Assembly (NCBI GenBank): GCA_016235265.1
Contig: JACRLI010000014.1
Location: forward strand, 46,533-110,532
Length of the DNA: 64,000 nt
Reading direction: 5' to 3'
Source of the DNA: Candidatus Eisenbacteria bacterium
GTDB taxonomy: Bacteria > Eisenbacteria > RBG-16-71-46 > JACRLI01
In this document: piece by piece, positions 36,115 through 45,475 of the stretch
Position numbering within the stretch: position 1 is the stretch's first letter
How the letters are laid out: each line of letters starts with the position of its first letter
Notes under the pieces: model-generated
Database searches by the model: none
Told to the model about the DNA's origin: nothing
What the model saw: only the letters and a program-made list of their open reading frames with translations
Made by a program: the position numbers and the translations under genes

Positions 36115-38646
36115 CTACGACTTCCTCCTCTCCGCCAGGATCAGCTCCCGCCCCGCCAGGTACAGCAGGAGCGTCAGGATCGCGAACGGAATCATCGAGA
36201 GCAGGTCTGCGTTCGGCCCGTTGAAGAACGGGTTGTGCGCGGTGGACCACGCTTCGAACCTGCCGTTGACGTCGCTCATCATGCCGGCGAGGAAGGCCAC
36301 CACGATCCCGGCGATGGCGCCGCCGGCGATGTAGCCTGAGGCCATCAGCACGCCGGGGCTCTTGTCGCCCTCGGCGGTGAGCTGCTCGGGAGTGAGCTCG
36401 CGGTCCTTGAACTTGGAGTGCTTGAGCCAGCGGTCCACCAGCCAGCGGACCATGCCGCCGACGAAAATGGGAGTGGAGGAGGAGATGGGCAGGTACACGC
36501 CCACCGCGAAAGCCAGTGAGGGGATGCCGGCCATCTCCAGCACCACGGCGATCATCACGCCCAGCAGCACCAGGCCCCACGGCAGCTGGTGGTTGAGGAT
36601 CCCCTTGATGATGTAGGACATCAGCGTGGCCTTGGGCGCGTCGTACTTGGTGACGCTGGTGCCGTCGGGCCGCGTGCGGTGCACGCCGTTGATGCCCGGG
36701 TCCACCAGGTACACCGGCACGCCCTGGTCCGTGACCAGGTAGCGGCCCGGCAGGCCGCCGGCGTCGTCGGTCTTCTGCCACACGCGGTAGGTGGCCCCGT
36801 CCGCGGCCGCCTGCGGGCCGCGCACCTTCTCGGCGTGGCCCAGCTGGGCCGGAAGCGCGCGCAGCGTCGCCGGGAAGTTGTTCTGGACGCGGTAGGCCAC
36901 CTTGCCGGCGGCATCCACGAGGTACTCGCCGGGGTCGAGGCCCTTCACCGGCGCCGCGGTGCCCGGCGCCACCGCGAGCACGCGGTAGTCGCCGCGCGCG
37001 GGCGGGCGGAGGGCATCCTGGAATTGCGGCAGCGCCTGCGCCGCTTCCGGGGTCAGCGCGGGCGCCTGCCCGCGCACCGCCTCGAAGCCCAGCCGTGGCA
37101 CGTACACCGTGGCGGCGTCGTTGAGCTTGAGCAGAATCGGTCCCAGCACCAGCGCCGAGGCGAACGCGCCGACCAGGATGGCGATCTGCTGCAGCCGCGG
37201 CGTGCCGCCCACAAGGAACCCGGCCTTGAGCCCCTGCGACGTGGCCCCGCCGTTGGATGCGGCGATGCACACGATGCCGCCCACCGACAGCGCGGTGACG
37301 TAGTAGGTGGGGCCGGTCCATCCGATCAGCACGAAGATCAGGCAGGTGAGCAGCAGCGTGGCCACCGTCATCCCGGAGATGGGGTTGGAGGACGACCCGA
37401 TCTCGCCCACCAGTCGCGAAGACACGGTGACGAACAGGAACCCGAACACCACGATCAGGAGCGCCCCCAGCAGGTTCATGTGCAGGGTGCGGAAGATCAT
37501 GATCATCGCGATCAGCGCCAGGATGCCGCCCACCACGAAGCGCATCGAGATGTCCTGCTCGGTGCGCACCATGCTGGCCGAGGCGCCGGGGCTGGCCTGC
37601 ACGTCGCGCACGCCCTCCTTCAGGCTGTGCCAGATCGTGGGCAGCGAGCGGAACAGGCTGATGATGCCGCCCGCGGCCACCGCGCCGGCGCCGATGTAGA
37701 GCACGTACGCGCCGCGGATCTCGCTGGGGCCCATCTCGCTGATGGGGATGGTGCCCGGCGGCAGCGGGCCGGTCATGCCCTCGCCGAAGTACTTGATCAT
37801 CGGGATCAGCACCAGGTAGGCGAGCACGCCGCCGCCGCACATGATCGACGAGATGGTCGGGCCGATGATGTAGCCCACGCCCAGCAGCGCCGGGGAGATC
37901 TCCGCGGCGATCGAGCCGGACTTGAAGGGCGCGCCGAAGACCTTCTGCGGCGTGTCCTTCCAGCCGCGGAACGCGGCCATGACCACGTGGTACACGAAGC
38001 CCACGCCGAAGCCGGTGAAGATGGTGCGCGCCCCTGTGGGTGAGGCCGCCGCGTCGGAGGCCGCCGCGTGCCGCCCGGTGGCCGCCGCGGCGCGCGACTC
38101 CGCGGAGGCTCCCGCCACCAGCACCTCGGCGCACGCCGTGCCCTCCGGGTACTTCAGGCGCCCGTGCTGCTGCACGATCAGCGCCCGCCGCAGCGGGATC
38201 ATCATCAGGATCCCCAGCAGCCCGCCCAGCATGGCCACCAGCGTGACCCGCGCGATCTCCAGGTCGAAGCCCAGGATCATGATCGCCGGCATGGTGACGC
38301 CCACCCCGAAGGCGATGGACTCGCCCGCCGAGCCCGCGATCTGCACGATGTTGTTCTCGAGGATGGTGGCGTCGCGCGTGCCCAGCTTCGACAGGATCCG
38401 GAAGAAGGTGATGCTCAGCACCGCCACCGGGATGGAGGCGCTCACCGTGAGGCCCACCTTGAGCACCAGGTACAGCGAGGAGGCGCCGAAGACGACCCCC
38501 AGCAGCGTGCCCAGGATCAGCGGGACCGGGGTGAACTCCGCGAGCCGGGCCGAGGCGGGAATGTAGGGCTCGTAGGCGGAGACGTCGGCGCCTCCGGGCG
38601 AGGCGTGCGAATGACGCTTGGCGGGAACGGGGTTGCCGCTCGACAT
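36115..38646 (-). CDS. OPT-family oligopeptide transporter
   Basis: 843 residues, against roughly 600-680 for typical bacterial OPT proteins. About 16 hydrophobic segments. The start at ATG 38646 is backed by GGAGG. Conserved OPT pieces: an N-terminal EFTPVPLILGTLLG with SLYLVLKVGLT, GRLKYPEGTACAEVL, and the late YDAPKATLMSYIIKGIL. A soluble insertion occupies about residues 515-668, including YRVWQKTDDAGGLPGRYLVTD and similar repeated beta-like stretches. Proton-coupled uptake of small peptides or metal chelates is the family function. A hairpin separates it from the cytochrome c gene. Confidence 0.9.
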   Translation of the reverse strand: MSSGNPVPAKRHSHASPGGADVSAYEPYIPASARLAEFTPVPLILGTLLGVVFGASSLYLVLKVGLTVSASIPVAVLSITFFRILSKLGTRDATILENNIVQIAGSAGESIAFGVGVTMPAIMILGFDLEIARVTLVAMLGGLLGILMMIPLRRALIVQQHGRLKYPEGTACAEVLVAGASAESRAAAATGRHAAASDAAASPTGARTIFTGFGVGFVYHVVMAAFRGWKDTPQKVFGAPFKSGSIAAEISPALLGVGYIIGPTISSIMCGGGVLAYLVLIPMIKYFGEGMTGPLPPGTIPISEMGPSEIRGAYVLYIGAGAVAAGGIISLFRSLPTIWHSLKEGVRDVQASPGASASMVRTEQDISMRFVVGGILALIAMIMIFRTLHMNLLGALLIVVFGFLFVTVSSRLVGEIGSSSNPISGMTVATLLLTCLIFVLIGWTGPTYYVTALSVGGIVCIAASNGGATSQGLKAGFLVGGTPRLQQIAILVGAFASALVLGPILLKLNDAATVYVPRLGFEAVRGQAPALTPEAAQALPQFQDALRPPARGDYRVLAVAPGTAAPVKGLDPGEYLVDAAGKVAYRVQNNFPATLRALPAQLGHAEKVRGPQAAADGATYRVWQKTDDAGGLPGRYLVTDQGVPVYLVDPGINGVHRTRPDGTSVTKYDAPKATLMSYIIKGILNHQLPWGLVLLGVMIAVVLEMAGIPSLAFAVGVYLPISSSTPIFVGGMVRWLVDRWLKHSKFKDRELTPEQLTAEGDKSPGVLMASGYIAGGAIAGIVVAFLAGMMSDVNGRFEAWSTAHNPFFNGPNADLLSMIPFAILTLLLYLAGRELILAERRKS

Positions 38647-38781
38647 CGGGCGTGACCTCCGGCAAGGGACATCGAACCGGGAGCGCGCCTTGCGATCAGG
38701 ATGGAATCGGCGCGCGCGAGAAGGCAGCACTCCGAAAGGAGCCATTGTGCGCACGCGGCGGAAGGGGTGTCAATCAGCCGG

Positions 38782-41484
38782 TTACAGCAGCGGCGAGTCG
38801 TCCTGCACCGGCGCGGGCGGCACGCGCCTGCGGATCTGCCGCACCTCGTACTCGACGTCGGCGCCGCCGTCGCCGGTGAGCGTCACCCGGTCGCCGACCT
38901 TGTGGCCCTGCAGTGCGCGGCCCGCCGGGGCCAGGTAGCCCACCACCTCCGGGCCGTGATCGCTGTCGCCTTCGCCCAGGATCCACACCGTGCGCTCGGC
39001 GCCGTCCCCGTGGAGCACCACCTCGGTGCCCGGGCCGGCCGAATCCTCGCGGACGCTTATCTCCTCGATCAGGCGAGCGCGGTGAATCAGCGACTGCAGC
39101 TGCTCGCAGCGCTGGGTGGTCTGGCGCTGCTTCAGCTTGGCGGCGTCGTACTCGGCGTTTTCCCTCAGGTCCCCCAGCTCCCGGGCCTTGCGGATGGCCA
39201 GCGGGATGGTGGTCTTGAGCTCTCGGTCCAGGCGCTCCAGTTCGGTGACGTGTCGGTCGAAGGTGCGGCGGGTCATCAGCGTGGCGTCGGCGTCGGTGGA
39301 GCCGGCGCTGGGGATCTCGAGCTTGCGGAATGCCGCGGCGCGGCTCTCCTCGGCGGCGTTGGAAATTGCCGCGGCCGGGGTGGCGCGCAGGAACTCCATG
39401 ACCGGGAACAGGAAGCGGTCCGAGGAGCGCCAGTGGCGGACCAGTTGCTCCAGCGTGATCGCCAGATCCTCGGGCGGGGGCGCGTTCTTCAGCAGCCGCA
39501 GCAGCGCGCCTTCGTTTGCGTCCAGCATGCCGAGCGCCTCCTTCACCACCGGCTCCGGGGCGCGGCCCTCCAGCACCGAGACCAGCGCCAGCACGGCACG
39601 CCACGGCTTGAACCACGAGGGGCTCTCCGTCTTGTTCAGCGCCTCGGCGCACAGGGCCACCGCCGCGGCCGGCAGCTCACTGGCGCGCTCCAGCAGCCGC
39701 TCCAGCTCCGCCCCGGCGCATTCGCCCCAGCGCTCCTGCAGCGCCCTCTGGCACAGCGCCCGCAACTCCGCCTTCTTCGAGCCCAGGAACGGGGGCAGCA
39801 GCGAGGCCCAGCGCGAATGGCGGGTCAGCAGGTCGAACCAGTACTCCTGGTCGCGGACGGAGCTCCAGTTGGGCGCGTCCAGTTCCACCGGGTCCAGCCC
39901 GCCCGCGATGGCGGACCAGTCGTCGGCGTCCTCGGGGAACCAGCGGGCCAGCGTGAGCACCGCGGCGGCGCGCTCGAGGTCGCCCAGCCCCGGGTCGGAC
40001 GCCCACGACTGGAAGTACGGGCGGTAGCGCTTCTTCGCCTCCTCCAGCGCCCCGGGGTGCTGCGCGAGGAAGCGCGTGAGCATGGTGACAGCGGTCTTGG
40101 GGCCCTTCTTGGTGTCCAGCCGCGGGAGCGTGCGCCCGGCGGTGCCGCCGTCGCGCACCAGGTGGATCACGTCGCGATAGGCCTCGTGGTCGTCCAGGCG
40201 CGGGTGGTCCGCGGCCGCGGCCTTGGCCTTCTTCCACCACGCCGCGAACGACTTGGTGGGAAACCCCAGGTGCGCCAGGTGCTTCTTGAGGTCGCTGCTC
40301 TTGGCGGTGCCGCCGAGGTCCTGCAGCGCGTCGGCCAGCACGCCGCCAGGGTCGGTGTCGAAGCGCGCCATGGTGACTTCCCGGTCGCGGGCGAGCTGCG
40401 ACTTCAGACTGTCGGGGGCGAGCAGGATCAGGCTTTGCTTCGCGAAGTTCACGGTCATGCTGTGCCCGGCCTTGGCCGGGAAGTCGATCTGGACGCGCTG
40501 GCCGTCGTTGCTCCGGATGATGCCCAGACCCATGCTGTTGTGCTCCACCACCAGCCCGGGCCTCCACGTCCACAGCTCGTCCCACGACTTCAGGGAGTCG
40601 CCCAGGTCGGTCCCGATGCGCGAGATCCCGGAATGGTCCAGGAACTCCTCCAGGTGGGAGAAGCCCGCATGCAGCGAGCGCATGGCCTGCAGCAGCGCCG
40701 GGCGGATATTCTCGCCCGCCACCGCGCGCTCCACGGCCAGGCGCAGCGCGCCCACGAGCCGGCGGTCCAGCGGGTCGTGCAGCCAGCGCAGCATGCCCAG
40801 GTCCAGGTAGCCGGTCACGCGGTCGGCCTGCCCGGCGCGCATCAGCGGCAGCAGCGAGTCGATGGCCGCCTCGTGCGAGGTGGGCTCGTCGCCCTCCAGC
40901 ACCGCCAGCATGCATTCATCGAGGGCCGGCCAGTCGGACGTCTCCACCAGCCCGCGCAGCGCCGCCCCGCGCCACTCCAGTTCGCCGCACGAATCCCCGC
41001 GTGCGCGGGCCCGCGCCGCCAGCCTGAGCGCGACCTGCGCGCTGCCCTGGTCCAGCTGCCACGCCTGCTCCAGCGCCTGCTCGAGCCGCGCCTCGTCGCC
41101 CAGCGATTCCAGCGCGCGCACCTGCAGCCGTGCCGCCGCCGCCGAGGGGTGTGATTCCAGCACCTCCTCCGCCACCGCGAGCGCGGCCGCTGCGTCCCCG
41201 CCCTGGAACAGCCGGTCGGCCACCTTCATGAGCTCGCGCTCCCACTCCTCGACCCGGTTGGTGTGGCCGGCCAGGTGGGCGCGCAGGTAGTCGCCCCACA
41301 GCGCGGCGCCCTTGCGTTTCTCGAGGTTCTCGACGCGCGCGGCGAATTTCTCGGCCTGCCCGGCGTCCACCGCGTCCGTGGCGAAGGCGGCGAGCGAGGC
41401 ACGGAGGTCGGCCGTGAAGATGAGGATCTCGTCGTGGAGTTCGCGGGGCAGGCGTTCGTACTGTTGGAAGCGTTCTTCGAGCAA
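38782..41484 (-). CDS. GreA-type transcription elongation factor with a large N-terminal extension
   Basis: 900 residues from TTG 41484 (GGAGG just upstream). The C-terminal 162 residues are a GreA protein: a coiled coil with GDLRENAEYDAA at 771-782, keeping acidic residues D772 and E775 that stimulate RNA cleavage, then the FKBP-like C-domain (VVGYLAPAGRALQGHKVGD). The first 740 residues are mainly helical, with repeated short helices like TPRs, and a beta insert (about 310-360). Chlamydial GreA proteins also carry a long N-terminal extension. It rescues backtracked RNA polymerase; the extension may bind a partner. Divergent from the methyltransferase. Confidence 0.85.
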   Translation of the reverse strand: MLEERFQQYERLPRELHDEILIFTADLRASLAAFATDAVDAGQAEKFAARVENLEKRKGAALWGDYLRAHLAGHTNRVEEWERELMKVADRLFQGGDAAAALAVAEEVLESHPSAAAARLQVRALESLGDEARLEQALEQAWQLDQGSAQVALRLAARARARGDSCGELEWRGAALRGLVETSDWPALDECMLAVLEGDEPTSHEAAIDSLLPLMRAGQADRVTGYLDLGMLRWLHDPLDRRLVGALRLAVERAVAGENIRPALLQAMRSLHAGFSHLEEFLDHSGISRIGTDLGDSLKSWDELWTWRPGLVVEHNSMGLGIIRSNDGQRVQIDFPAKAGHSMTVNFAKQSLILLAPDSLKSQLARDREVTMARFDTDPGGVLADALQDLGGTAKSSDLKKHLAHLGFPTKSFAAWWKKAKAAAADHPRLDDHEAYRDVIHLVRDGGTAGRTLPRLDTKKGPKTAVTMLTRFLAQHPGALEEAKKRYRPYFQSWASDPGLGDLERAAAVLTLARWFPEDADDWSAIAGGLDPVELDAPNWSSVRDQEYWFDLLTRHSRWASLLPPFLGSKKAELRALCQRALQERWGECAGAELERLLERASELPAAAVALCAEALNKTESPSWFKPWRAVLALVSVLEGRAPEPVVKEALGMLDANEGALLRLLKNAPPPEDLAITLEQLVRHWRSSDRFLFPVMEFLRATPAAAISNAAEESRAAAFRKLEIPSAGSTDADATLMTRRTFDRHVTELERLDRELKTTIPLAIRKARELGDLRENAEYDAAKLKQRQTTQRCEQLQSLIHRARLIEEISVREDSAGPGTEVVLHGDGAERTVWILGEGDSDHGPEVVGYLAPAGRALQGHKVGDRVTLTGDGGADVEYEVRQIRRRVPPAPVQDDSPLL

Positions 41485-41541
41485 GGGGCCTCCGGGGTTT
41501 GCGGCGGATTGCGAACCATGAAGATAGCAGATTCCCCCGGG

Positions 41542-41570
41542 TTGAGCGAACGGCCCGCCCGCGCCATAAT
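41542..41570 (+). promoter_or_regulatory. promoter of the methyltransferase gene
   Basis: TTGAGC, exactly 17 bases, CATAAT. The predicted start near 41577 lies downstream of an in-frame ATG at 41518 and so excludes that start. Confidence 0.5.
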
Positions 41571-41634
41571 CCGGCGCAGGGCGGGCCGCGAATTCGGGGT
41601 CGGGCCGGATCCCCCGCCCGGGATTGGGGGCGCC

Positions 41635-42348
41635 GTGCCCGGGGCGCCGGGGAAGCCGGGCGGAGGGCCGGAATTGGCCGGGTATTACAGCCGCACCCTG
41701 TCGGCCGAACGGCTGCGCGCCTGCTACGAGGTGGCCCCGCCGCGGGCGAAGGCCTACCTGGAGGCGGAGGTCGGGTTCGTGCTGGACCACGCCGGCGCGG
41801 GAATGCGCGCGCTGGAGCTCGGCTGCGGCTACGGCCGCGTGTTGCGGCGCCTGGCCGGGGCGGTGCGGTCCACGGTCGGCGTGGACACCTCCCGGGCGAG
41901 CCTGGGTCTCGCGCGCGAGTTCCTGTCGGGGCTCCCGGCGGTGAAACTCCTGGCCATGGACGCGGCCCGGATGGGCCTGTCCGACGCCTCGTTCGACCTG
42001 ACCGTCTGCGTGCAGAATGGGATCTCCGCATTCGCAGCCGACCGGCGGGCACTGCTGGCCGAGGCCGTGCGGGTGACGCGGCGCGGCGGCACGGTGCTCT
42101 TCTCCAGCTACGCCGCGAGCTTCTGGGAGGCCCGCCTGGAGTGGTTCGAGGCGCAGGCGGCGAGGGGGCTGATCGGCAGGATCGACCGCCGCGCGACCGG
42201 CGACGGCGTGATCGTCTGCGAGGACGGGTTCCGGGCCACCACCGTGGATGCCGCGGGCTTCGAGGCGCTGGCGTCGGATCTCGGCCTGGCCTGCCGGATC
42301 GTGGAGGTCGCGAGCTCCAGTCTCTGCTGTGAAATCACGATTCCCTGA
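41635..42348 (+). CDS. SAM-dependent methyltransferase, class I
   Basis: About 237 residues from GTG 41635 (GGGGG upstream; start uncertain). A seven-stranded Rossmann methyltransferase: motif I ALELGCGYGRVLRRLAG, an acidic second strand VGVDTS, motif with MDAARMGLSDASFDLTVC and a late TVLFSSY. The substrate is not recognisable; it resembles small-molecule or lipid methyltransferases of the UbiE type. The threonine aldolase gene begins 45 bases downstream. Confidence 0.8.
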   Translation: MPGAPGKPGGGPELAGYYSRTLSAERLRACYEVAPPRAKAYLEAEVGFVLDHAGAGMRALELGCGYGRVLRRLAGAVRSTVGVDTSRASLGLAREFLSGLPAVKLLAMDAARMGLSDASFDLTVCVQNGISAFAADRRALLAEAVRVTRRGGTVLFSSYAASFWEARLEWFEAQAARGLIGRIDRRATGDGVIVCEDGFRATTVDAAGFEALASDLGLACRIVEVASSSLCCEITIP

Positions 42349-42393
42349 GTGTTCCGGCCGGATCCGGCGCGCGCAATCAACTGGAGGCTTCCG

Positions 42394-43455
42394 TTGGACC
42401 CGAAATTGACTGACTTCGGCAGCGACACCGCCACCCGCCCGGGCGCGGCCATGCGCCGCGCCATGGCCGAGGCCGTGGTGGGCGACGAACAGCGCCGCGA
42501 GGACCCCACCGTGACCCGGCTGGAGGAGATGATCGCGCCGATCCTGGGACAGGAGGCGGCGGTGTTCCTGCCGTCGGCCACCATGGCCAACGCGATCGCC
42601 TTCAAGGTGCACATCCGCCCGGGGGAGGAAGTGATCCTCGAGACGTGGGCCCACCCCGCGAACTTCGAGGGCGGCGGCCCGGCGGGGCTGGCCGGTGCCT
42701 CCCTGCGCCTCCTCCCCGGACGGTGCGGAATCTTCACCGCGCAGCAGGTGGAGGAGGCGATCCGGCCGGACGACCCGCACTTTCCGCGCACCCGCCTGGT
42801 GTCGGTGGAGCAGACCACCAACATCGGCGGGGGGGCGGTGTGGAGCCTGGAGCAGGTGAAATCCGTGGTGGAGGTGGCGCGGCGACACGGGCTGCGCGCG
42901 CACCTGGACGGAGCGCGGCTGATGAACGCGCAGATGGCCGCCGGCGTGCCCGCCGCCCGGTTCGGCTCGTTGTTCGACTCGGTGACGCTGTGCTTCTCGA
43001 AGGGTCTGGGCGCGCCGGTGGGAGCGGTCACGGCGGGCTCACGCGCCTACGCCGCGGAGGCGCGCCGCCTCAAGCACATGCTGGGTGGCGCCATGCGCCA
43101 GGCGGGTGTGCTGGCGGCCGCCTGCCTGTACGCTCTGGAACACCACGTGGACCGGCTCGCCGAGGACCACGCCAACGCGAGGCTGCTGGGCCAGGGCCTT
43201 GCCGCCATCCCCGGCATCACGCTGGACCCGCCCGAGATCCAGAGCAACATGGTCTTCTTCCGCGTGGACGGGCTGGGCCTGACCTCGCGCGAGTTCGTGG
43301 CCGAGCTGCTCAAGCACGGCGTGCGCATGGGTTCCAACGTGCCCCCGCGCATCCGCGCCGTGACACACCTGGACGTGGACCGCGCCGCGGTGGACCGCGC
43401 CCTGGAGGCCGCGCGCGCGGTGGCCGACGCCGCGCGCGGCGCGGCCCGGCGATGA
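42394..43455 (+). CDS. threonine aldolase (low-specificity type)
   Basis: 353 residues from TTG 42394, chosen because GGAGG sits six bases upstream and because the first residues DPKLTDFGSDTATRP then match the family opening. PLP lysine in LCFSKGLGAPVG (K203), the PLP aspartate in AHLDGARL (169-176). It splits L-threonine or allo-threonine into glycine and acetaldehyde. Located after a methyltransferase and before an SDR; no threonine-transport gene is adjacent. Confidence 0.9.
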   Translation: MDPKLTDFGSDTATRPGAAMRRAMAEAVVGDEQRREDPTVTRLEEMIAPILGQEAAVFLPSATMANAIAFKVHIRPGEEVILETWAHPANFEGGGPAGLAGASLRLLPGRCGIFTAQQVEEAIRPDDPHFPRTRLVSVEQTTNIGGGAVWSLEQVKSVVEVARRHGLRAHLDGARLMNAQMAAGVPAARFGSLFDSVTLCFSKGLGAPVGAVTAGSRAYAAEARRLKHMLGGAMRQAGVLAAACLYALEHHVDRLAEDHANARLLGQGLAAIPGITLDPPEIQSNMVFFRVDGLGLTSREFVAELLKHGVRMGSNVPPRIRAVTHLDVDRAAVDRALEAARAVADAARGAARR

Positions 43456-43474
43456 GGCCGGGGAGGACCGGGCG

Positions 43475-44188
43475 ATGGTCTCACTGAAGGACAAGGTGGC
43501 GGTGGTCACCGGCAGCACCCGGGGCATCGGCCGCGCCATCGCGGAGCTGCTGCTGGCCGAGGGCGCCCGGGTGATGGTCTCGGCCCGCGACGCGGCCGCC
43601 GTGGACGCCGCCGTCCGGGATCTGGCGTCGCGCGGGCCCGTGGCCGGACGCGCCTGCGACGTGCGCGACCGCGCCCAGGTGGAGGCGCTCGTCGCCGACA
43701 CGGAGGAGCGCTTCGGGGGCCTGGACATCCTGGTCAACAACGCCGGGGTGGGCGTGTTCAAGGACGTGCAGGCGATGAGCGACGACGAGTGGGACTCGGT
43801 GATGCGCACCAACGTGGACGGCGTGTTCTTTGCCTGCCGCGCGGCGGTGCCCGCGCTGCGGCGGAGGGGTGGCGGCGCGATCATCAACATCGGGAGCCTG
43901 GCCGGGAAGCAGGCGTTCGCGGGCGCGGCCGCCTACTGCGCGTCCAAGCACGCGCTGGTGGGCTTCTCGGAAGCGCTGATGCTGGAGGTGCGCCACGACC
44001 ACATCCGGGTGGCGTACGTGATGCCGGGCAGCGTGGAAACGGACTTCGGAGGCTCCGGCCGCCCGGCCGCCCCGTGGAAGCTGTCGTCCGGAGACGTGGC
44101 GGAAGTGGTGGTGGGCCTGCTGAAGCAGAACCCTCGCGCGCTGGCGTCCCGGGTGGAATTGCGCCCCAGCGAGCCGCCGCGGAAGTGA
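43475..44188 (+). CDS. short-chain dehydrogenase/reductase
   Basis: 237 residues. Classical SDR: NAD(P)-binding TGSTRGIG (12-19), NNAGVG, a serine in NIGSLAGKQ, and the active-site YCASK (Y154, K158). It oxidises or reduces a small alcohol or carbonyl; the substrate is not visible. It starts 19 bases after the threonine aldolase stop, probably in the same operon. Confidence 0.88.
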   Translation: MVSLKDKVAVVTGSTRGIGRAIAELLLAEGARVMVSARDAAAVDAAVRDLASRGPVAGRACDVRDRAQVEALVADTEERFGGLDILVNNAGVGVFKDVQAMSDDEWDSVMRTNVDGVFFACRAAVPALRRRGGGAIINIGSLAGKQAFAGAAAYCASKHALVGFSEALMLEVRHDHIRVAYVMPGSVETDFGGSGRPAAPWKLSSGDVAEVVVGLLKQNPRALASRVELRPSEPPRK

Positions 44189-44248
44189 CCCGCCCGCGCC
44201 GCGTGGCCGGCGTCGAAGCCGCTGCGCCGGCGGGTCGTCCCCTTGCGC

Positions 44249-44581
44249 TCAGGCCCCCGGTTCGGGTCCCGCCGTCCCGGCCACGGGGCCGGGCTCGCAA
44301 TCGGACCGGCGCGGGTGCATGGAGCCGGCCGGGACGTTGCGCTGCATGTTGGACTTGAACAGGATCTGGGCCAGCAGGATCAGCCCCCACGCCTGCCAGA
44401 AGCTGATCGGCTTGATGCCGAAGATGTCCCCCACCGTCTCGCGCCACAACCACGTGACCAGGAAACCGACGCCGATGAACACGCCGATCGCCGCGACCGC
44501 GCCGAGCGGGGCGATCCACAGCAGGTTCCGGCGAACGAAGCGCCGCCGGCTTGCGCGTCTTTCCTCGTAGTAGGTGGACAT
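44249..44581 (-). CDS. small membrane protein of unknown function
   Basis: 110 residues. A basic N-terminus (MSTYYEERRASRRRFVRRN) is followed by two hydrophobic segments (about 19-44 and 63-77), then a charged proline-rich tail. No family recognised. AGGAG precedes ATG 44581. Last gene of a minus-strand set with a small protein and the ECF sigma factor, so it may be a membrane partner of that regulator. Confidence 0.6.
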   Translation of the reverse strand: MSTYYEERRASRRRFVRRNLLWIAPLGAVAAIGVFIGVGFLVTWLWRETVGDIFGIKPISFWQAWGLILLAQILFKSNMQRNVPAGSMHPRRSDCEPGPVAGTAGPEPGA

Positions 44582-44595
44582 GGTGAACGCTCCTG

Positions 44596-44832
44596 TCAGA
44601 TGAGATCGACGCGGTACTCCGCGTCGGTTGCGGTGACGAGATCAACGAGGTAATTGACGTAGCCGAAACCGAGGGCATTCCCGAACGCGCGCGCGACGCC
44701 GGCCGCGGCAGCCCGCACCCGCGCCCGGGCCAGGATCCGCTCCGCCTCCGCAAGCACCCGCAGGTCCATCCCGGGCGGCGCCTCCGGAAGCCCGTAGCCG
44801 CGCAGCAGGCGCTCAAAGCGGTCGTCACTCAT
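44596..44832 (-). CDS. hypothetical protein linked to an ECF sigma factor
   Basis: 78 residues, amphipathic, with an alanine/arginine-rich helix in the middle. No zinc finger or membrane segment is visible, so it is not a standard anti-sigma factor, though that is where one usually lies. Its ATG overlaps the sigma factor stop (ATGA), indicating coupled translation. Confidence 0.5.
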   Translation of the reverse strand: MSDDRFERLLRGYGLPEAPPGMDLRVLAEAERILARARVRAAAAGVARAFGNALGFGYVNYLVDLVTATDAEYRVDLI

Positions 44833-45380
44833 GATTCTTCCAGCTCCCTTCTCAGCCGGGCCAGCGCGTAGTGGTAGCGCGCGATCGCCGTGTTGAGCGG
44901 CACGCCCTGGAGCGTGGCGATCGCGGCGAACTCCATGTCATGCCAGGTCCTGAGCACCACCACCTCGCGCTGCTCCTCCGGCAGCGCGAGAAGCAGGCGA
45001 TTGAGTGCGTCCCGGAGCCCGATCCGCTCCGCGTCGCCCGCGGGGGCGGCCAGCAGCTCGACGTGCGCCTCGTCCAGGGCCATCTCGGGCCGCCGCCGGA
45101 GCCGGTCCAGGCAGCGGTTGCGCACCGAGGCGTACAGGTACGGCCCGCCCCGCCGGGGCGCCTTGCCGGCCGCCAGCTGCCGGACCCAGCCCAGGAACGC
45201 GTCCTGCACGGCGTCCTCCGCGGCGTCGGGGTCGCGCACCAGGCTCAACGCGTACTGGTGCAGGCGCGTGCGGTACTCGCGGTAGAGCCCGGTGAATGCC
45301 GCCTCTTCTCCGCGAGCCATCTCCGCGCTCCGTTCCCGGTCCGGGTCCACGTGCCTCCGATCGCTGCCGTCACTCTCCAT
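44829..45380 (-). CDS. ECF sigma-70 factor
   Basis: 183 residues. Region 2 (LYREYRTRLHQYALSLV through QDAFLGWVRQ) and region 4 (LPEEQREVVVLRTWHDMEFAAIATLQGVPLNTAIARYHYALARLRREL) are complete. An extracytoplasmic-function sigma factor directing RNA polymerase to a stress regulon. Two downstream genes overlap or follow closely and may supply the anti-sigma signal. No own promoter is recognised; such factors often autoregulate. Confidence 0.9.
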   Translation of the reverse strand: MESDGSDRRHVDPDRERSAEMARGEEAAFTGLYREYRTRLHQYALSLVRDPDAAEDAVQDAFLGWVRQLAAGKAPRRGGPYLYASVRNRCLDRLRRRPEMALDEAHVELLAAPAGDAERIGLRDALNRLLLALPEEQREVVVLRTWHDMEFAAIATLQGVPLNTAIARYHYALARLRRELEES

Positions 45381-45475
45381 GACGTGGGGGAGCCCCCGAA
45401 TATTGCATCCGGTGTGAAATTCGCGGGCGGGATGCCTCCTGGAACCTGCGGCCTGCGGCCGTTCCCGGTCAGGGG

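Noticed and set aside
38701..41154. An 817-codon plus-strand open frame across the GreA fusion
   Set aside because: Same antisense shadow effect. The opposite frame carries the GreA motif and a ribosome site.
41518..41634. Upstream in-frame ATG for the methyltransferase
   Set aside because: It lies upstream of a good promoter and adds a non-conserved arginine/proline-rich start.
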